DNA from: Marinicella meishanensis
GTDB taxonomy: Bacteria; Pseudomonadota; Gammaproteobacteria; Xanthomonadales; Marinicellaceae
Direction: 5' to 3'
Assembly: GCF_019931145.1 (NCBI RefSeq)
Contig: NZ_JAIOUV010000005.1
Span: 62,001-126,000, forward strand
DNA length: 64,000 bases
Position numbers and translations under genes: made by a program. Below are positions 36,391 to 45,232 of the stretch, piece after piece. Under the pieces are notes generated by a model. The model was not told the origin of the DNA, searched no databases, and worked only from the letters and a program-made list of their open reading frames with translations. The first letter of the stretch is position 1; every line of letters begins with the position of its first letter.

Positions 36391-39300
36391 ATGAAGGTGT
36401 TTGTGACCACCAATCAAAAATCAGCAGCGACGGTATGCGTGTGGTTGCCAATGATCGCTTTGTTGAGTTTGTTGGGCTTGCTTGTGGGTCCGGTCCATGC
36501 CATCAATGATGAACAATGGCAAGTCGAACACATCCAAATCGAAGATGGCTTACCCGATTCGACCATTTACTCTGTGGTCCAAGACCAGTCCGGATTCATC
36601 TGGCTGGGCACCACCAGTGGTTTGGCCCGTTATGATGGTTACGCTTTCAAGTCCCTGAAACACGACGGGGCAGATCCCAACACGATTTCAAACAACAATG
36701 CCGGCAACATCTTTGTCGACTCCAAAAACCGCCTGTGGGTGGGCACCTTTGGCGGTGGGGCCAATTTGATGGACCTCGAGACCGGTGAACTCAGGCGCTT
36801 TCCTTATTCCAGCAGCCAATTCCAAACCATGGTCTCGGAAAATGTGCAAACCTTTCATGAAGACCCCTTGGGTCAAGTGTGGATCGGAACAGCCACCGGC
36901 TTGTATCGTTTTGATGAACAAAACATCAAATTCTACGCTTCTGGTTTGACGGCCTCCGGTGATGAGCCATATCGGGTATGGGACATCGTGGGCGATGAGC
37001 AACGACTTTGGTTGGGCACTTCAGATGGCTTGTATGAGGTCAACCCCATCAACGGGGGGTTCAAGCACCATCAATTGCCATTGAACTTACAAATCGACAT
37101 CACTTCCAATCAGTTTCGCACCTTGCATTTAAAAGGTGATGCCTTGTGGATCGGTTCTTCCAGTGGCCTGTATCGATTTGACCTGAGAACGGCAGAGTTC
37201 AGCTTCCATGAAGCGACAGGCAACAACCTCAAAATCAATGACTTGTATGAAACCGATCAAGGTGATTTGTTGGTGGCCAGCATGGAAGGCTTGTATTTAT
37301 TTGATTTGGCCAACGATCAATTCATGCAGCGCGAGGCGGGGCAGTTGTGGCAAGCCATGGGTCACGTGGATGTGCGCAACATCAACGTCGATCACTCAGG
37401 CATCATGTGGCTGGCCACGCGTGACAACGGTTTGTTTAAAATTGATTTGGCCGGAGGTTTGTTCAAGCACCACCCGAATTACCTGGCTGACGAATGGCTC
37501 ACTGAAAAAGCCAAACAAGTGTGGTCAATTGAATACGATGCCGATGGCCTGATCTATTTCGGCACCTCTGAGACGGTGTTCAGAAGACACCTGGATGGGA
37601 CCTATGACCGCATCACCACAGCAGAAGGGGACCCAATCGATGGTTTCATCAGAGACATTGAGACGACAGCGGCAGAAGGCTTGTGGATTGCTGGCAGCAC
37701 GGGTTTGTATTTTCTCAATCGTGACAGCTCGGTGGCTGCAGCCGTCACCACCCCCTTTGACTTGGTAGGCATCGATCCAGCCGATATCTTTTCCATTGAG
37801 ATCGATGATGATGGCGAAATGTGGCTGGCCTTGTATAACTTGGGCATATTGCGGTGGAACCGGGCGGCCAACACCGCCGAGTTGATGCAGTCATATGCGG
37901 CCGGCTCTTTGATTGATGTGAACATCACCCACATCAAGAAAGACCGTTTGAATAACCTGTGGATCAGCAGCAATTTGGTGGGTTTGTTTCGGTTTGATAA
38001 AGCGGTCAATCAGCTGACCTTATACCGTCACGATTACAACGACAAAACCAGCATCGCTTCCAATCGCATCAAAGATGTGGTTGAAGACAGCAGTGGCCGG
38101 CTATGGATCGCCACGCCCATGGGGTTGAGCCAGTATCACCATGATCGCAATGAATTCACCAACTACGCCAAAACCGAAGGTTTGATCAACAATCGGATCA
38201 ATTTCATCATCGAAGATTCACAACAAACCCTCTGGCTGGGTAACAAGTTTGGCTTGACCAAATTCAATCCTGAACGCCAAGAATTCAAGAATTACTTGTT
38301 GAACACTGCGATACGACACGATGGCATGATCACCCGCTCAACCACCATTGATGACCGTGACGTCATTTGGTTGGGCAGCGCCAATGGTTATTACACCTTC
38401 AATCCCGATGACAACCAAGACAACAGTGAGTTTGTGCCGCCCCTTATTTTGACCGAGGTCAGGGTGGACAACCGGCCTTGGCGTCCAGGTAAATTGTTGT
38501 TTGAAGAATCGGCCTTTACCCTGAACCCTGAAAATCAGGTGATCAGCTTTGACATCGCGGTTTTGGACTACAAAGCGCCCGAACAAATTCAGTACTTGTA
38601 TCGTTTGGAGGGCTTGCACGACAATTGGTTGGATGTCAGCAACACCCGTCGCATTGATTTGAAAGACTTGACCCCCGGCGCTTATCAGCTGGACATCATG
38701 GCGCACAACAACGACGGTCGTTGGGAGGAACAAAGTTTGCGCTTCCAAATCAAAGTGTTGCCGGTGTGGTGGGAGCGCACCTGGGTCAGGGCGCTGGCGG
38801 TGATCCTGTTTTTGCTGCTGGCCATCTTGTTGCACAACTACCGCACGTTCAAAATCAAACGCCAAAACTTGATGTTGGAACAAGAGGTGAGTAACCGAAC
38901 TTTGGAGTTACAAAACCTCAATGAACAACTTGAGATGGCGGCCAATTCAGATTACCTCACGGGTTTGCCCAACCGCATGGCCTTCATCAATGCCTATGAA
39001 GAATTACTGAAACAGCGGGATGCCAACCCGTTTGGGGGTTGCATCGTGATGGGTGACGTCGATCATTTCAAATCGATCAATGACCGCTTTGGGCACAATG
39101 CCGGTGATGAGGTGTTGGTTCAAGTCAGCCAATTGGTGCAACAATCGTTGCGGGAAGAAGACTTGATTGCGCGGTGGGGTGGTGAAGAATTTATTTTTTA
39201 CTTTGCCGACAAAGACGCCACCGCCACCGCCAATTTGATTGAACGCATCCGCGACACCGTCGAAAACAGTGTGCTTGATTACCAAGGGGAGGGCATCCAA

Positions 39301-39426
39301 GTGACCATGACTTTCGGCATCAGCCAACGGCAAGCAGGCATGAGTCTGATTGACTGCATCAATGCCGCGGATGAGGCCATGTACGCCGGTAAGCGCTCAG
39401 GTCGCAACCAAGTGGTGGTGGCTTAA
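36391..39426 (+). CDS. Periplasmic-propeller / Y_Y_Y sensor with cytoplasmic GGDEF diguanylate cyclase
   Basis: A 1011-residue membrane sensor predicted to make cyclic di-GMP. After an N-terminal signal/anchor (about 17-37) come two-component-regulator-propeller repeats to about 690 (recurring GLPDSTIYSVVQD, GFIWLGTTSGLARYDG, LWIGTATGLYRFD units), a Y_Y_Y domain (about 700-795), a membrane helix (about 800-818), a short coiled coil and a GGDEF domain (about 850-1011). The active-site loop is RWGGEEF near 930 and the inhibitory RxxD site (REED) is present five residues before it, so it should be active and product-inhibited. In relatives the same sensor half drives histidine kinases. Confidence 0.93.
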   Translation: MKVFVTTNQKSAATVCVWLPMIALLSLLGLLVGPVHAINDEQWQVEHIQIEDGLPDSTIYSVVQDQSGFIWLGTTSGLARYDGYAFKSLKHDGADPNTISNNNAGNIFVDSKNRLWVGTFGGGANLMDLETGELRRFPYSSSQFQTMVSENVQTFHEDPLGQVWIGTATGLYRFDEQNIKFYASGLTASGDEPYRVWDIVGDEQRLWLGTSDGLYEVNPINGGFKHHQLPLNLQIDITSNQFRTLHLKGDALWIGSSSGLYRFDLRTAEFSFHEATGNNLKINDLYETDQGDLLVASMEGLYLFDLANDQFMQREAGQLWQAMGHVDVRNINVDHSGIMWLATRDNGLFKIDLAGGLFKHHPNYLADEWLTEKAKQVWSIEYDADGLIYFGTSETVFRRHLDGTYDRITTAEGDPIDGFIRDIETTAAEGLWIAGSTGLYFLNRDSSVAAAVTTPFDLVGIDPADIFSIEIDDDGEMWLALYNLGILRWNRAANTAELMQSYAAGSLIDVNITHIKKDRLNNLWISSNLVGLFRFDKAVNQLTLYRHDYNDKTSIASNRIKDVVEDSSGRLWIATPMGLSQYHHDRNEFTNYAKTEGLINNRINFIIEDSQQTLWLGNKFGLTKFNPERQEFKNYLLNTAIRHDGMITRSTTIDDRDVIWLGSANGYYTFNPDDNQDNSEFVPPLILTEVRVDNRPWRPGKLLFEESAFTLNPENQVISFDIAVLDYKAPEQIQYLYRLEGLHDNWLDVSNTRRIDLKDLTPGAYQLDIMAHNNDGRWEEQSLRFQIKVLPVWWERTWVRALAVILFLLLAILLHNYRTFKIKRQNLMLEQEVSNRTLELQNLNEQLEMAANSDYLTGLPNRMAFINAYEELLKQRDANPFGGCIVMGDVDHFKSINDRFGHNAGDEVLVQVSQLVQQSLREEDLIARWGGEEFIFYFADKDATATANLIERIRDTVENSVLDYQGEGIQVTMTFGISQRQAGMSLIDCINAADEAMYAGKRSGRNQVVVA

Positions 39427-39456
39427 CGGTTCGGGTTGCTTGGGTTGAAATCCAAA

Positions 39457-39490
39457 TGGACTCTCAACCGCAACAGCGGTCAAGAGTCCA
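39457..39490. terminator. Long two-part hairpin between convergent genes
   Basis: TGGACTCT (39457-39464) pairs with AGAGTCCA (39483-39490), and inside it ACCGC (39467-39471) pairs with GCGGT (39476-39480) around AACA. It lies in the 74-base gap between the GGDEF gene and cysK and probably terminates both strands, though T runs are poor. Confidence 0.65.
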
Positions 39491-39500
39491 ATCATTTCGA

Positions 39501-40439
39501 TCAGACGGCATCCGAGCCGTCGGCAAAATCTTCAAACAAATAGGTGCTCAAGTAGCGTTCGCCGGTGTCTGGCAACATGGCCAAGATGACCGAGCCGGCT
39601 GGGGCTTTGGCTGCTGTGGCCAAGGCTGCTGCAAAGGTGGCGCCGGCTGAAATGCCACACAAAATACCTTCTTTGGAAGCCAATGACAAGGCCGCCGATT
39701 TGGCCTGATGTTCATCAATTGGAATCAAGTCATCATAGATGCTTCGGTTCATCACATCGGCGACAAAATCTGGCGTCCAGCCTTGTAATTTGTGCGGTGA
39801 CCATTCTTTGCCCGCCAATAATTGGGCTTCCACCGGCTCGGTGGCCACAATGGTGATGTCTGGTCTGGCCAGTTTCAACATTTCTCCGGCCCCGGTGATG
39901 GTGCCGCCTGTGCCATAACCGCTGACATAGTAATCCAGTCGTTGGCCAGCAAAATCGCGCAAAATCTCCGGCCCGGTGGTTGACCGGTGGTAGGCGGGGT
40001 TGGCTTCATTTTCAAATTGACGGGCCAAAAACCACCCGCGTTCATGCGCCAATTCCTCGGCCTTGGCGACCATGCCAGAACCCCTGGCTTCGGCTGGGGT
40101 CAGCACCACTTTGGCACCCAATGCGCGCATCAATTTGCGCCGTTCAATAGAAAAGGTTTCACTCATCACCGCCACAAACGGATAGCCTTTGGCGGCACAG
40201 ACCATGGCCAGGGCAATGCCGGTGTTGCCGGAAGTGGCTTCCACCACGGTTTGGCCTGGTGACAATTCGCCTTTGGCTTCGGCGTCGGCGATGATGGCGT
40301 GGGCCAAACGGTCTTTGACTGAGGCCAAGGGATTGAAATATTCAGCTTTCACATACATGGTCACATGTTCAGGGGCGATGTGGTTGATGCGGATGATGGG
40401 GGTGTTGCCGATGGTTTCTAATATGTTGTTATAAATCAT
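39501..40439 (-). CDS. cysK: Cysteine synthase A (O-acetylserine sulfhydrylase)
   Basis: PLP enzyme making cysteine from O-acetylserine and sulfide. 312 residues with the PLP lysine Lys42 in NPLASVKDRLA, EATSGNTGIAL and the GYGTGGTITGAGE phosphate loop, and CGISAGATFAAAL toward the end. Follows cysG by 10 bases in one operon, a sensible pairing: siroheme for sulfite reductase, then sulfide fixation. Confidence 0.95.
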   Translation of the reverse strand: MIYNNILETIGNTPIIRINHIAPEHVTMYVKAEYFNPLASVKDRLAHAIIADAEAKGELSPGQTVVEATSGNTGIALAMVCAAKGYPFVAVMSETFSIERRKLMRALGAKVVLTPAEARGSGMVAKAEELAHERGWFLARQFENEANPAYHRSTTGPEILRDFAGQRLDYYVSGYGTGGTITGAGEMLKLARPDITIVATEPVEAQLLAGKEWSPHKLQGWTPDFVADVMNRSIYDDLIPIDEHQAKSAALSLASKEGILCGISAGATFAAALATAAKAPAGSVILAMLPDTGERYLSTYLFEDFADGSDAV

Positions 40440-40449
40440 GGGATACTCA

Positions 40450-41886
40450 TTAAGCAGTTTTCAATAATTCAGCCTGGTTTGGGTGGGCCACATGGGGGGC
40501 AAACCAATCCAGTTGTTGCGCATATGCGGCCACCTCGCCAATGACAATCAGGGCCGGTGACTTGATGGCATGGTCTCTTATCATAGCAGTTAATTGGTGT
40601 AATTGTCCGGTGACGGTGCGTTGTTCTGGTCGGGTGCCATTTTCAATGACGGCAAGGGGCACGGCGGGGTCTTTGCCATGGCTGATCAATTGGCGAACCA
40701 GCTCATCGGCCTTGATCAAGCCCATGTACACGGCCAAGGTCTGTTGATTTTTGGCATAGAACTGCCAGTCAATGGCATCTTTGGAGTCGCTGCAATGGGC
40801 GGTGATGAAGGCCAAACCCTGGGCGTGATCGCGGTGCGTCAATGGAATTCCTGCATAGGCTGCACAGCCCACAGCCGCGGTGATGCCTGGCACGATTTCA
40901 AAGTCGATTTGTTCGGCTTTGAGGGCTTGTATTTCTTCACCGCCGCGACCGAACACAAACGGGTCACCGCCTTTTAAACGGCACACGTGCTTGCCCAAAC
41001 GGGCCTGTTTGATCAACAGTTGATTGATCGTTTGCTGTTTGGTTAAGTGCTTGCCTGCCTGTTTGCCCACATCTATCAACTCAGCATCTTGTCGAATCAT
41101 GGCCATGATGTCGGTTGCAATCAAATGGTCATGCAGCACCACATCGGCGCTTTGCAGCACTTTGATGGCTTTGATCGTGAGCAAATCTGGATCACCGGGC
41201 CCAGCGCCAACCAAGCTGACCCGACCTTCGGTTTGGTTAACCGCTTCGATGTGTTGCTCAATTTGTGCTGAATTGGGGGTACGGTATTGGCCGCGCAACA
41301 GGCGCAAGCTGCCATGCGACCAATCAAAGAAGCGGTCCCAAAACCGACGTCGGTTGTTAAAACTTGGCACCCGTTGCTTGATGGTTGGTCGCCACTGGTT
41401 GGCTTGTTCAGCGATTTGTCCCAAATTCTTGGGCAACAAGTATTCGATTTTCTGTTTGATCATGCGGGCCAACACCGGGGCGGTGCCGGCGGTGCTGATG
41501 GCCACCTTGACCGGTCCACGATTGACCACGGCTGGGGTGATGAAATCACAACGGGGTGGTTCATCTACGGTGTTGATCAACCAACCACGCGTGGCGGTGT
41601 ATTGATGGATTTGGGCGTTGAGCTGGGGGTCATCGGTGGCTGCAATCACCAACTTGGGTCGCGGCAGTTGTTGCAGCACCTGTAGGTCCTGCAGGTCATG
41701 TGTGATCAATTTGATCGGTTGGTGTTGAGCCGCCTGCTTGATGTCGGCATGGAAGGAGGCCGCCACACAATGCACCTCGGCGCCGGCTTGACACAATGAT
41801 TTGATTTTTCGCCATGCCACGGCACCACCACCGATGACCCAAACAGGCTGTTGTTCAATGTTGAGATTGATTGGCAAATACTTCAT
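40450..41886 (-). CDS. cysG: Siroheme synthase CysG (multifunctional)
   Basis: Converts uroporphyrinogen III to siroheme, the cofactor of sulfite and nitrite reductases. 478 residues in two modules: an N-terminal dehydrogenase/ferrochelatase (about 1-210; VWVIGGGAVAWRKIKSL, TDDPQLNAQIH) and a C-terminal SAM-dependent uroporphyrinogen methyltransferase (about 215-478; LVGAGPGDPDLLTIKA, LKGGDPFVFGRGGEE, GITAAVGCAAYAGIPLTHRD). It is divergent from cysB across a 175-base regulatory region. A possible promoter is TTGGAT (41936-41941), 16 bases, TATATT (41914-41919) on the minus strand. Confidence 0.96.
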   Translation of the reverse strand: MKYLPINLNIEQQPVWVIGGGAVAWRKIKSLCQAGAEVHCVAASFHADIKQAAQHQPIKLITHDLQDLQVLQQLPRPKLVIAATDDPQLNAQIHQYTATRGWLINTVDEPPRCDFITPAVVNRGPVKVAISTAGTAPVLARMIKQKIEYLLPKNLGQIAEQANQWRPTIKQRVPSFNNRRRFWDRFFDWSHGSLRLLRGQYRTPNSAQIEQHIEAVNQTEGRVSLVGAGPGDPDLLTIKAIKVLQSADVVLHDHLIATDIMAMIRQDAELIDVGKQAGKHLTKQQTINQLLIKQARLGKHVCRLKGGDPFVFGRGGEEIQALKAEQIDFEIVPGITAAVGCAAYAGIPLTHRDHAQGLAFITAHCSDSKDAIDWQFYAKNQQTLAVYMGLIKADELVRQLISHGKDPAVPLAVIENGTRPEQRTVTGQLHQLTAMIRDHAIKSPALIVIGEVAAYAQQLDWFAPHVAHPNQAELLKTA

Positions 41887-41963
41887 GGCTCATATTCTCG
41901 ATACAATGGGCTCAATATAACCATCTGGCCGGCTGATCCAAAATAGTTTAAAAGCATGGGTAT

Positions 41964-41978
41964 ATAACAAATAGTTAT
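41964..41978. promoter_or_regulatory. LysR-type inverted repeat between cysG and cysB
   Basis: ATAAC (41964-41968), five bases, GTTAT (41974-41978): a perfect inverted repeat with T-N11-A spacing, the usual shape of a LysR-family site. It sits directly beside the met boxes in the cysG-cysB gap and is a candidate for CysB itself. Confidence 0.5.
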
Positions 41979-41979
41979 C

Positions 41980-41995
41980 AGACGTTTAGACGTCT
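41980..41995. promoter_or_regulatory. Tandem met boxes (MetJ operator)
   Basis: AGACGTTT followed directly by AGACGTCT. The second is identical to the 8-bp met box consensus and the first differs at one base; two adjacent boxes are the minimal MetJ operator, bound by two dimers side by side. MetJ is encoded 5.5 kb away. The boxes end three bases before the -35 hexamer of the predicted cysB promoter. Confidence 0.85.
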
Positions 41996-41998
41996 ATA

Positions 41999-42027
41999 TT
42001 GTTTATTTGTGATCAGGCTGTTATGAT
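41999..42027 (+). promoter_or_regulatory. Predicted cysB promoter
   Basis: TTGTTT (41999-42004), 17-base spacer, TATGAT (42022-42027), 35 bases upstream of the cysB ATG. Confidence 0.65.
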
Positions 42028-42061
42028 CCGGTCTCATAGACCACAGCAACACCAAAGTGTC

Positions 42062-43039
42062 ATGAAATTGCAACAACTCAGATTTTTTGTCGCCGTTTGT
42101 CATTCCGGCTTGAATGTGACTGCAGCGGCCAAACAACTGTTCACTTCACAACCTGGGGTATCCAGACAGGTGCGCCTGTTGGAAGATGAATTGGGTTTCA
42201 GTCTGTTTGTCAGACAGGGTAAAGCCCTGGTGGCTCTGACCCACGCCGGAAAAGAAGTGTTGCGGCGGTCCGAACGCATCCTCAAAGAGGTGGAAAACAT
42301 CAAAGCCTTCAGTCATGAACTGACCAATGACCGCAATGGGCAATTGAACATCGCCACCACCCACACCCAAGCCCGATACGTGTTGCCATCGGTGCTGAAA
42401 CAATTGCATGAGGTGTATCCGTCGATCAAAGTCAATTTATTGCAAGGCACATCGCAACAGAACCTGAAATCTTTGCGCGAGGGTGAAGTGGACTTCGTGA
42501 TCAGCTCCGGCGGCACCGAAGAGGCCACCGACTTGGTGAAACTGGATTTGTATAAGTGGCAGCGCAAAATCGTGGTGCCCAAAGGCCATGTCTTGGCCCA
42601 ACAAGACAGCATCACCCTGGCCGAATTGTCTGGGCATCCATTGATCGTCTATGTGGGCAATGACCAACAAAACTCCAGCCTGGTTCAGGCTTTCCAAGCA
42701 GCGGGTTTGGACTACCAAATTGTGTTCACAGCCCGTGATTCTGATGTCATCAAAACCTATGTCAGATCTGGTCTGGGGGTGGGCATCATTGCATCCATGG
42801 CGGTCGACAAACAGCACGACTCAGACCTGCATGCCCTGGACACGGTGGGCATTTTGCCGTTGAGCGCCACCTGGTTGGCGTTCAACCCCAGTTTGTTTTT
42901 GCGTGGCTTCATGCATGAATTCATTCAATTGTTTGCCCCCCATGTGAAGCGGGAGCAGGTGCAGTCTGCCATTGACAACAAGCTGTTGTTGATTGATCCC
43001 CAAAAGCAAACAGAGCCGATTGATTCTGCTTGGCAGTAG
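42062..43039 (+). CDS. cysB: LysR-family cysteine regulon activator CysB
   Basis: A 325-residue LysR regulator (E. coli CysB has 324). The helix-turn-helix starts MKLQQLRFFVAV and contains NVTAAAKQLFTSQPGVSRQVRLLEDELG; the effector domain includes TTHTQARYVLP and GEVDFVISSGG as in CysB, which binds N-acetylserine/O-acetylserine and senses sulfur state. The ATG at 42062 gives the exact family N-terminus. It is divergent from cysG-cysK, its likely targets, and preceded by tandem met boxes. Confidence 0.94.
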   Translation: MKLQQLRFFVAVCHSGLNVTAAAKQLFTSQPGVSRQVRLLEDELGFSLFVRQGKALVALTHAGKEVLRRSERILKEVENIKAFSHELTNDRNGQLNIATTHTQARYVLPSVLKQLHEVYPSIKVNLLQGTSQQNLKSLREGEVDFVISSGGTEEATDLVKLDLYKWQRKIVVPKGHVLAQQDSITLAELSGHPLIVYVGNDQQNSSLVQAFQAAGLDYQIVFTARDSDVIKTYVRSGLGVGIIASMAVDKQHDSDLHALDTVGILPLSATWLAFNPSLFLRGFMHEFIQLFAPHVKREQVQSAIDNKLLLIDPQKQTEPIDSAWQ

Positions 43040-43156
43040 CCAATTGATTTGCGGTCCTTTTCAGGTTGGTGGTTTTATTTCAATGCCGAAGCCGATTTGA
43101 TTGAATTGCATCAATGACCCCAATGAGCTTGTCATATTCTTGAATTCGGTCACTGA

Positions 43157-43174
43157 TTCAAACGTTCGTTTAAA
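43157..43174. promoter_or_regulatory. AAACG-TT-CGTTT inverted repeat upstream of the lipase
   Basis: TTCAAACG, TT, CGTTTAAA-like arms match at 7 of 8 positions. It ends 6 bases before the -35 hexamer of the lipase promoter. It shares the AAACG-NN-CGTTT core with the palindrome at 31490-31501 and resembles PsrA-type fatty-acid-responsive operators; that reading is an inference. Confidence 0.5.
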
Positions 43175-43180
43175 ATTGTA

Positions 43181-43209
43181 TTGACAACGCAAGTGTACTC
43201 TGTTAAAAA
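43181..43209 (+). promoter_or_regulatory. Predicted promoter of the lipase operon
   Basis: A perfect TTGACA (43181-43186), 17-base spacer and TAAAAA (43204-43209), 50 bases before the lipase ATG, which has an AGAGAGGG ribosome binding site. Confidence 0.65.
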
Positions 43210-43258
43210 AATGTGAACAGGCCGTCAGAGCCTGACACACAACAAAAGAGAGGGTATT

Positions 43259-44200
43259 ATGAACAGTCATCGAGTATCGACGACCGTCATGTTGGTTTTG
43301 CTACTGATCAGTGGATCATCCGCAGCCTCATGGTGGAACAACAACTACACCAAAACCAAGCATCCCATTGTTCTGGTCCATGGTTTGTTTGGTTTTGACC
43401 AAGCCTTTGGCATTTACAACTATTTTTATCGCATCCCTGGGGCCTTGGCTGATGACGGTGCCACCGTCTATGTGGCCGACGTCTCAGCGGCCAACTCCAG
43501 TGAACTGCGCGGTGAACAGTTGTTAGCTCAACTGGAGCTGTTACAAGCCTTGTATGGTCATCAAAAATTCAATTTAATCGGCCATTCTCATGGGGCACCC
43601 ACGGTGCGCTATGTGGCGTCGGTGCGTCCTGAGTTGGTGGCCTCAGTCACTTCCGTGGGCGGCCCCAACACCGGCAGTCCGGTGGCCGATGCGGTGCAAA
43701 CCGTGGCACCACCTGGGTCCTTCATCGAAACGGTGCTGGCTGCCACGGCCACGGCATTGGCGGAATTGATCGAGTGGGCTTCTGGCAATGACAGTGCCCC
43801 ACAAGACGTGTTGGCGGCTTTGGGGGCTTTGACCAGCACCGGCGCGGCTCAATTCAATCAAAATTTCCCTGAAGGCATGCCCAACTCACCCTGCGGTGAA
43901 GGGGCTTATGCGGTCAATGGGGTGAAATACTACTCTTTCAGTGGCACCCGCACGGTCACCAATGCGCTCGATCCGATCGATGCACTGTTGGGGCTGACGG
44001 GGCTACTGTTTTATGGCGAAGCCAATGACGGTTTGGTGGGACGATGTTCTTCACATCTGGGTCGTGTGCTGCGAGACAACTACAAATGGAATCACGGAGA
44101 TCAAGTGAATCAGGCTTTTGGGATCAGGGGCTTATTCACTTCGAGTCCAGTGGCGGTCTACCGGGCACACGCAAACAGATTAAAAAATGAGGGTTTATGA
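43259..44200 (+). CDS. lipA: Secreted triacylglycerol lipase (Pseudomonas family I type)
   Basis: A 313-residue alpha/beta hydrolase with signal peptide MNSHRVSTTVMLVLLLISGSSAA. The oxyanion motif is VLVHGLFGFD, the nucleophile Ser110 lies in IGHSHGAPTVRYVA, and the catalytic Asp and His fall in YGEANDGLVGRCSSHLG and NHGDQVNQAFG. Two cysteines (SPCGEG and GRCSSH) match the conserved disulfide. Such lipases fold in the periplasm with a dedicated foldase, then leave through the type II system; the foldase gene follows after three bases. Confidence 0.95.
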   Translation: MNSHRVSTTVMLVLLLISGSSAASWWNNNYTKTKHPIVLVHGLFGFDQAFGIYNYFYRIPGALADDGATVYVADVSAANSSELRGEQLLAQLELLQALYGHQKFNLIGHSHGAPTVRYVASVRPELVASVTSVGGPNTGSPVADAVQTVAPPGSFIETVLAATATALAELIEWASGNDSAPQDVLAALGALTSTGAAQFNQNFPEGMPNSPCGEGAYAVNGVKYYSFSGTRTVTNALDPIDALLGLTGLLFYGEANDGLVGRCSSHLGRVLRDNYKWNHGDQVNQAFGIRGLFTSSPVAVYRAHANRLKNEGL

Positions 44201-44203
44201 ACC

Positions 44204-45160
44204 GTGAAATTTAAATACACCGCCTTAACGATCACCATCATCATCACCATCATCGCGTCCGTGAGCTGGTGGCAAATGGGGGTTGCTGCCAAAACGGTTC
44301 GGGTTCTCGAGCAGCCACTGTTGCGTGACACCCAGTTACCGGTCACACATTTCAGTCGGTCCCCCAGCACTGTCACAATGGCTGAGCAAGCCGATGCTTC
44401 CATGGCACAAGCGGTTGCCGTCACTTCACTGGCCGGCACCTCACCCGATGGGGCGGTCAATATTGATGCGCACGGTAATGTGTTGATAGATCAAGACTTG
44501 CACCGTTTGTTCGACTACTGTTTGACCGCGGTGGGAGAGCTGTCACCTGAGCAAATCAGACACCAACTGTTGACCACTGCCAGTGATTTCTTGTCACTGA
44601 GTCAGTTGGAACAGCTGCGTGATCATTTTGATAACTACCTGGAATATTTGCAGGCGGCCGATCATATGGCGCTGTCCAGCTTACCCAGCGATGATTTGGC
44701 CACGCAACTGGAGGCCATCAAAAAGTTGCGTCGGGATTACCTGGGTTCAGCCATGGCTGACGCTTTCTTTGCCGAAGAAGAAGCTTATGCCGGTTATGCC
44801 ATGTCTGGTCAGTTATCAGAAGTGGAGGCCTCTGATGCGGTGAAACTGAAATGGCTGCAAGCCGAAGAGCAGGCCACTGCCTTTCATGACGTGTTGTTGG
44901 AAAATCAATTGTTCAATGAGGTGGCTTTGGCAGCCAGTGACCGCTTGACCGTTCGGGCGGAAACTTATGGCACCGAAGTGGCCTTGAAATTGGCTGCCTT
45001 GGATGCCCAACAACAATTGTGGCAAGCCGAAGTGGACCAATACCTGACCACCCGCCTTGAACTGGCGCATGATGCGGTGTTGTTGGCCGCCTATGAGGAA
45101 GCCATCGAGCCGCGAAAACTGCGGCGTTTGCAGGCCCATTACCGAGCCGAGTTTAACTAA
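44204..45160 (+). CDS. lifO: Lipase-specific foldase (lipase chaperone)
   Basis: A 318-residue inner-membrane-anchored periplasmic steric chaperone. A single N-terminal membrane helix (about 8-23) is followed by a variable linker, the SLAGTSPDG segment (75-83) and the foldase signature RLFDYCLTA (101-109, the R-x-x-FDY-x-L-[ST]-A motif), then long helices that wrap the lipase. The start is GTG, which may lower its yield below that of the lipase. It ends at a strong terminator. Confidence 0.94.
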   Translation: MKFKYTALTITIIITIIASVSWWQMGVAAKTVRVLEQPLLRDTQLPVTHFSRSPSTVTMAEQADASMAQAVAVTSLAGTSPDGAVNIDAHGNVLIDQDLHRLFDYCLTAVGELSPEQIRHQLLTTASDFLSLSQLEQLRDHFDNYLEYLQAADHMALSSLPSDDLATQLEAIKKLRRDYLGSAMADAFFAEEEAYAGYAMSGQLSEVEASDAVKLKWLQAEEQATAFHDVLLENQLFNEVALAASDRLTVRAETYGTEVALKLAALDAQQQLWQAEVDQYLTTRLELAHDAVLLAAYEEAIEPRKLRRLQAHYRAEFN

Positions 45161-45176
45161 GACCTGTTACATGAAC

Positions 45177-45212
45177 CACCCGGTCGTTTCTGACAGCCGG
45201 GTGTTTTTTTTT
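45177..45212 (+). terminator. Rho-independent terminator of the lipase operon
   Basis: CACCCGG (45177-45183), a 13-base loop, CCGGGTG (45197-45203) and nine T residues, 16 bases after the foldase stop. Confidence 0.92.
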
Positions 45213-45232
45213 GCTCATCACATTTTCACCCC

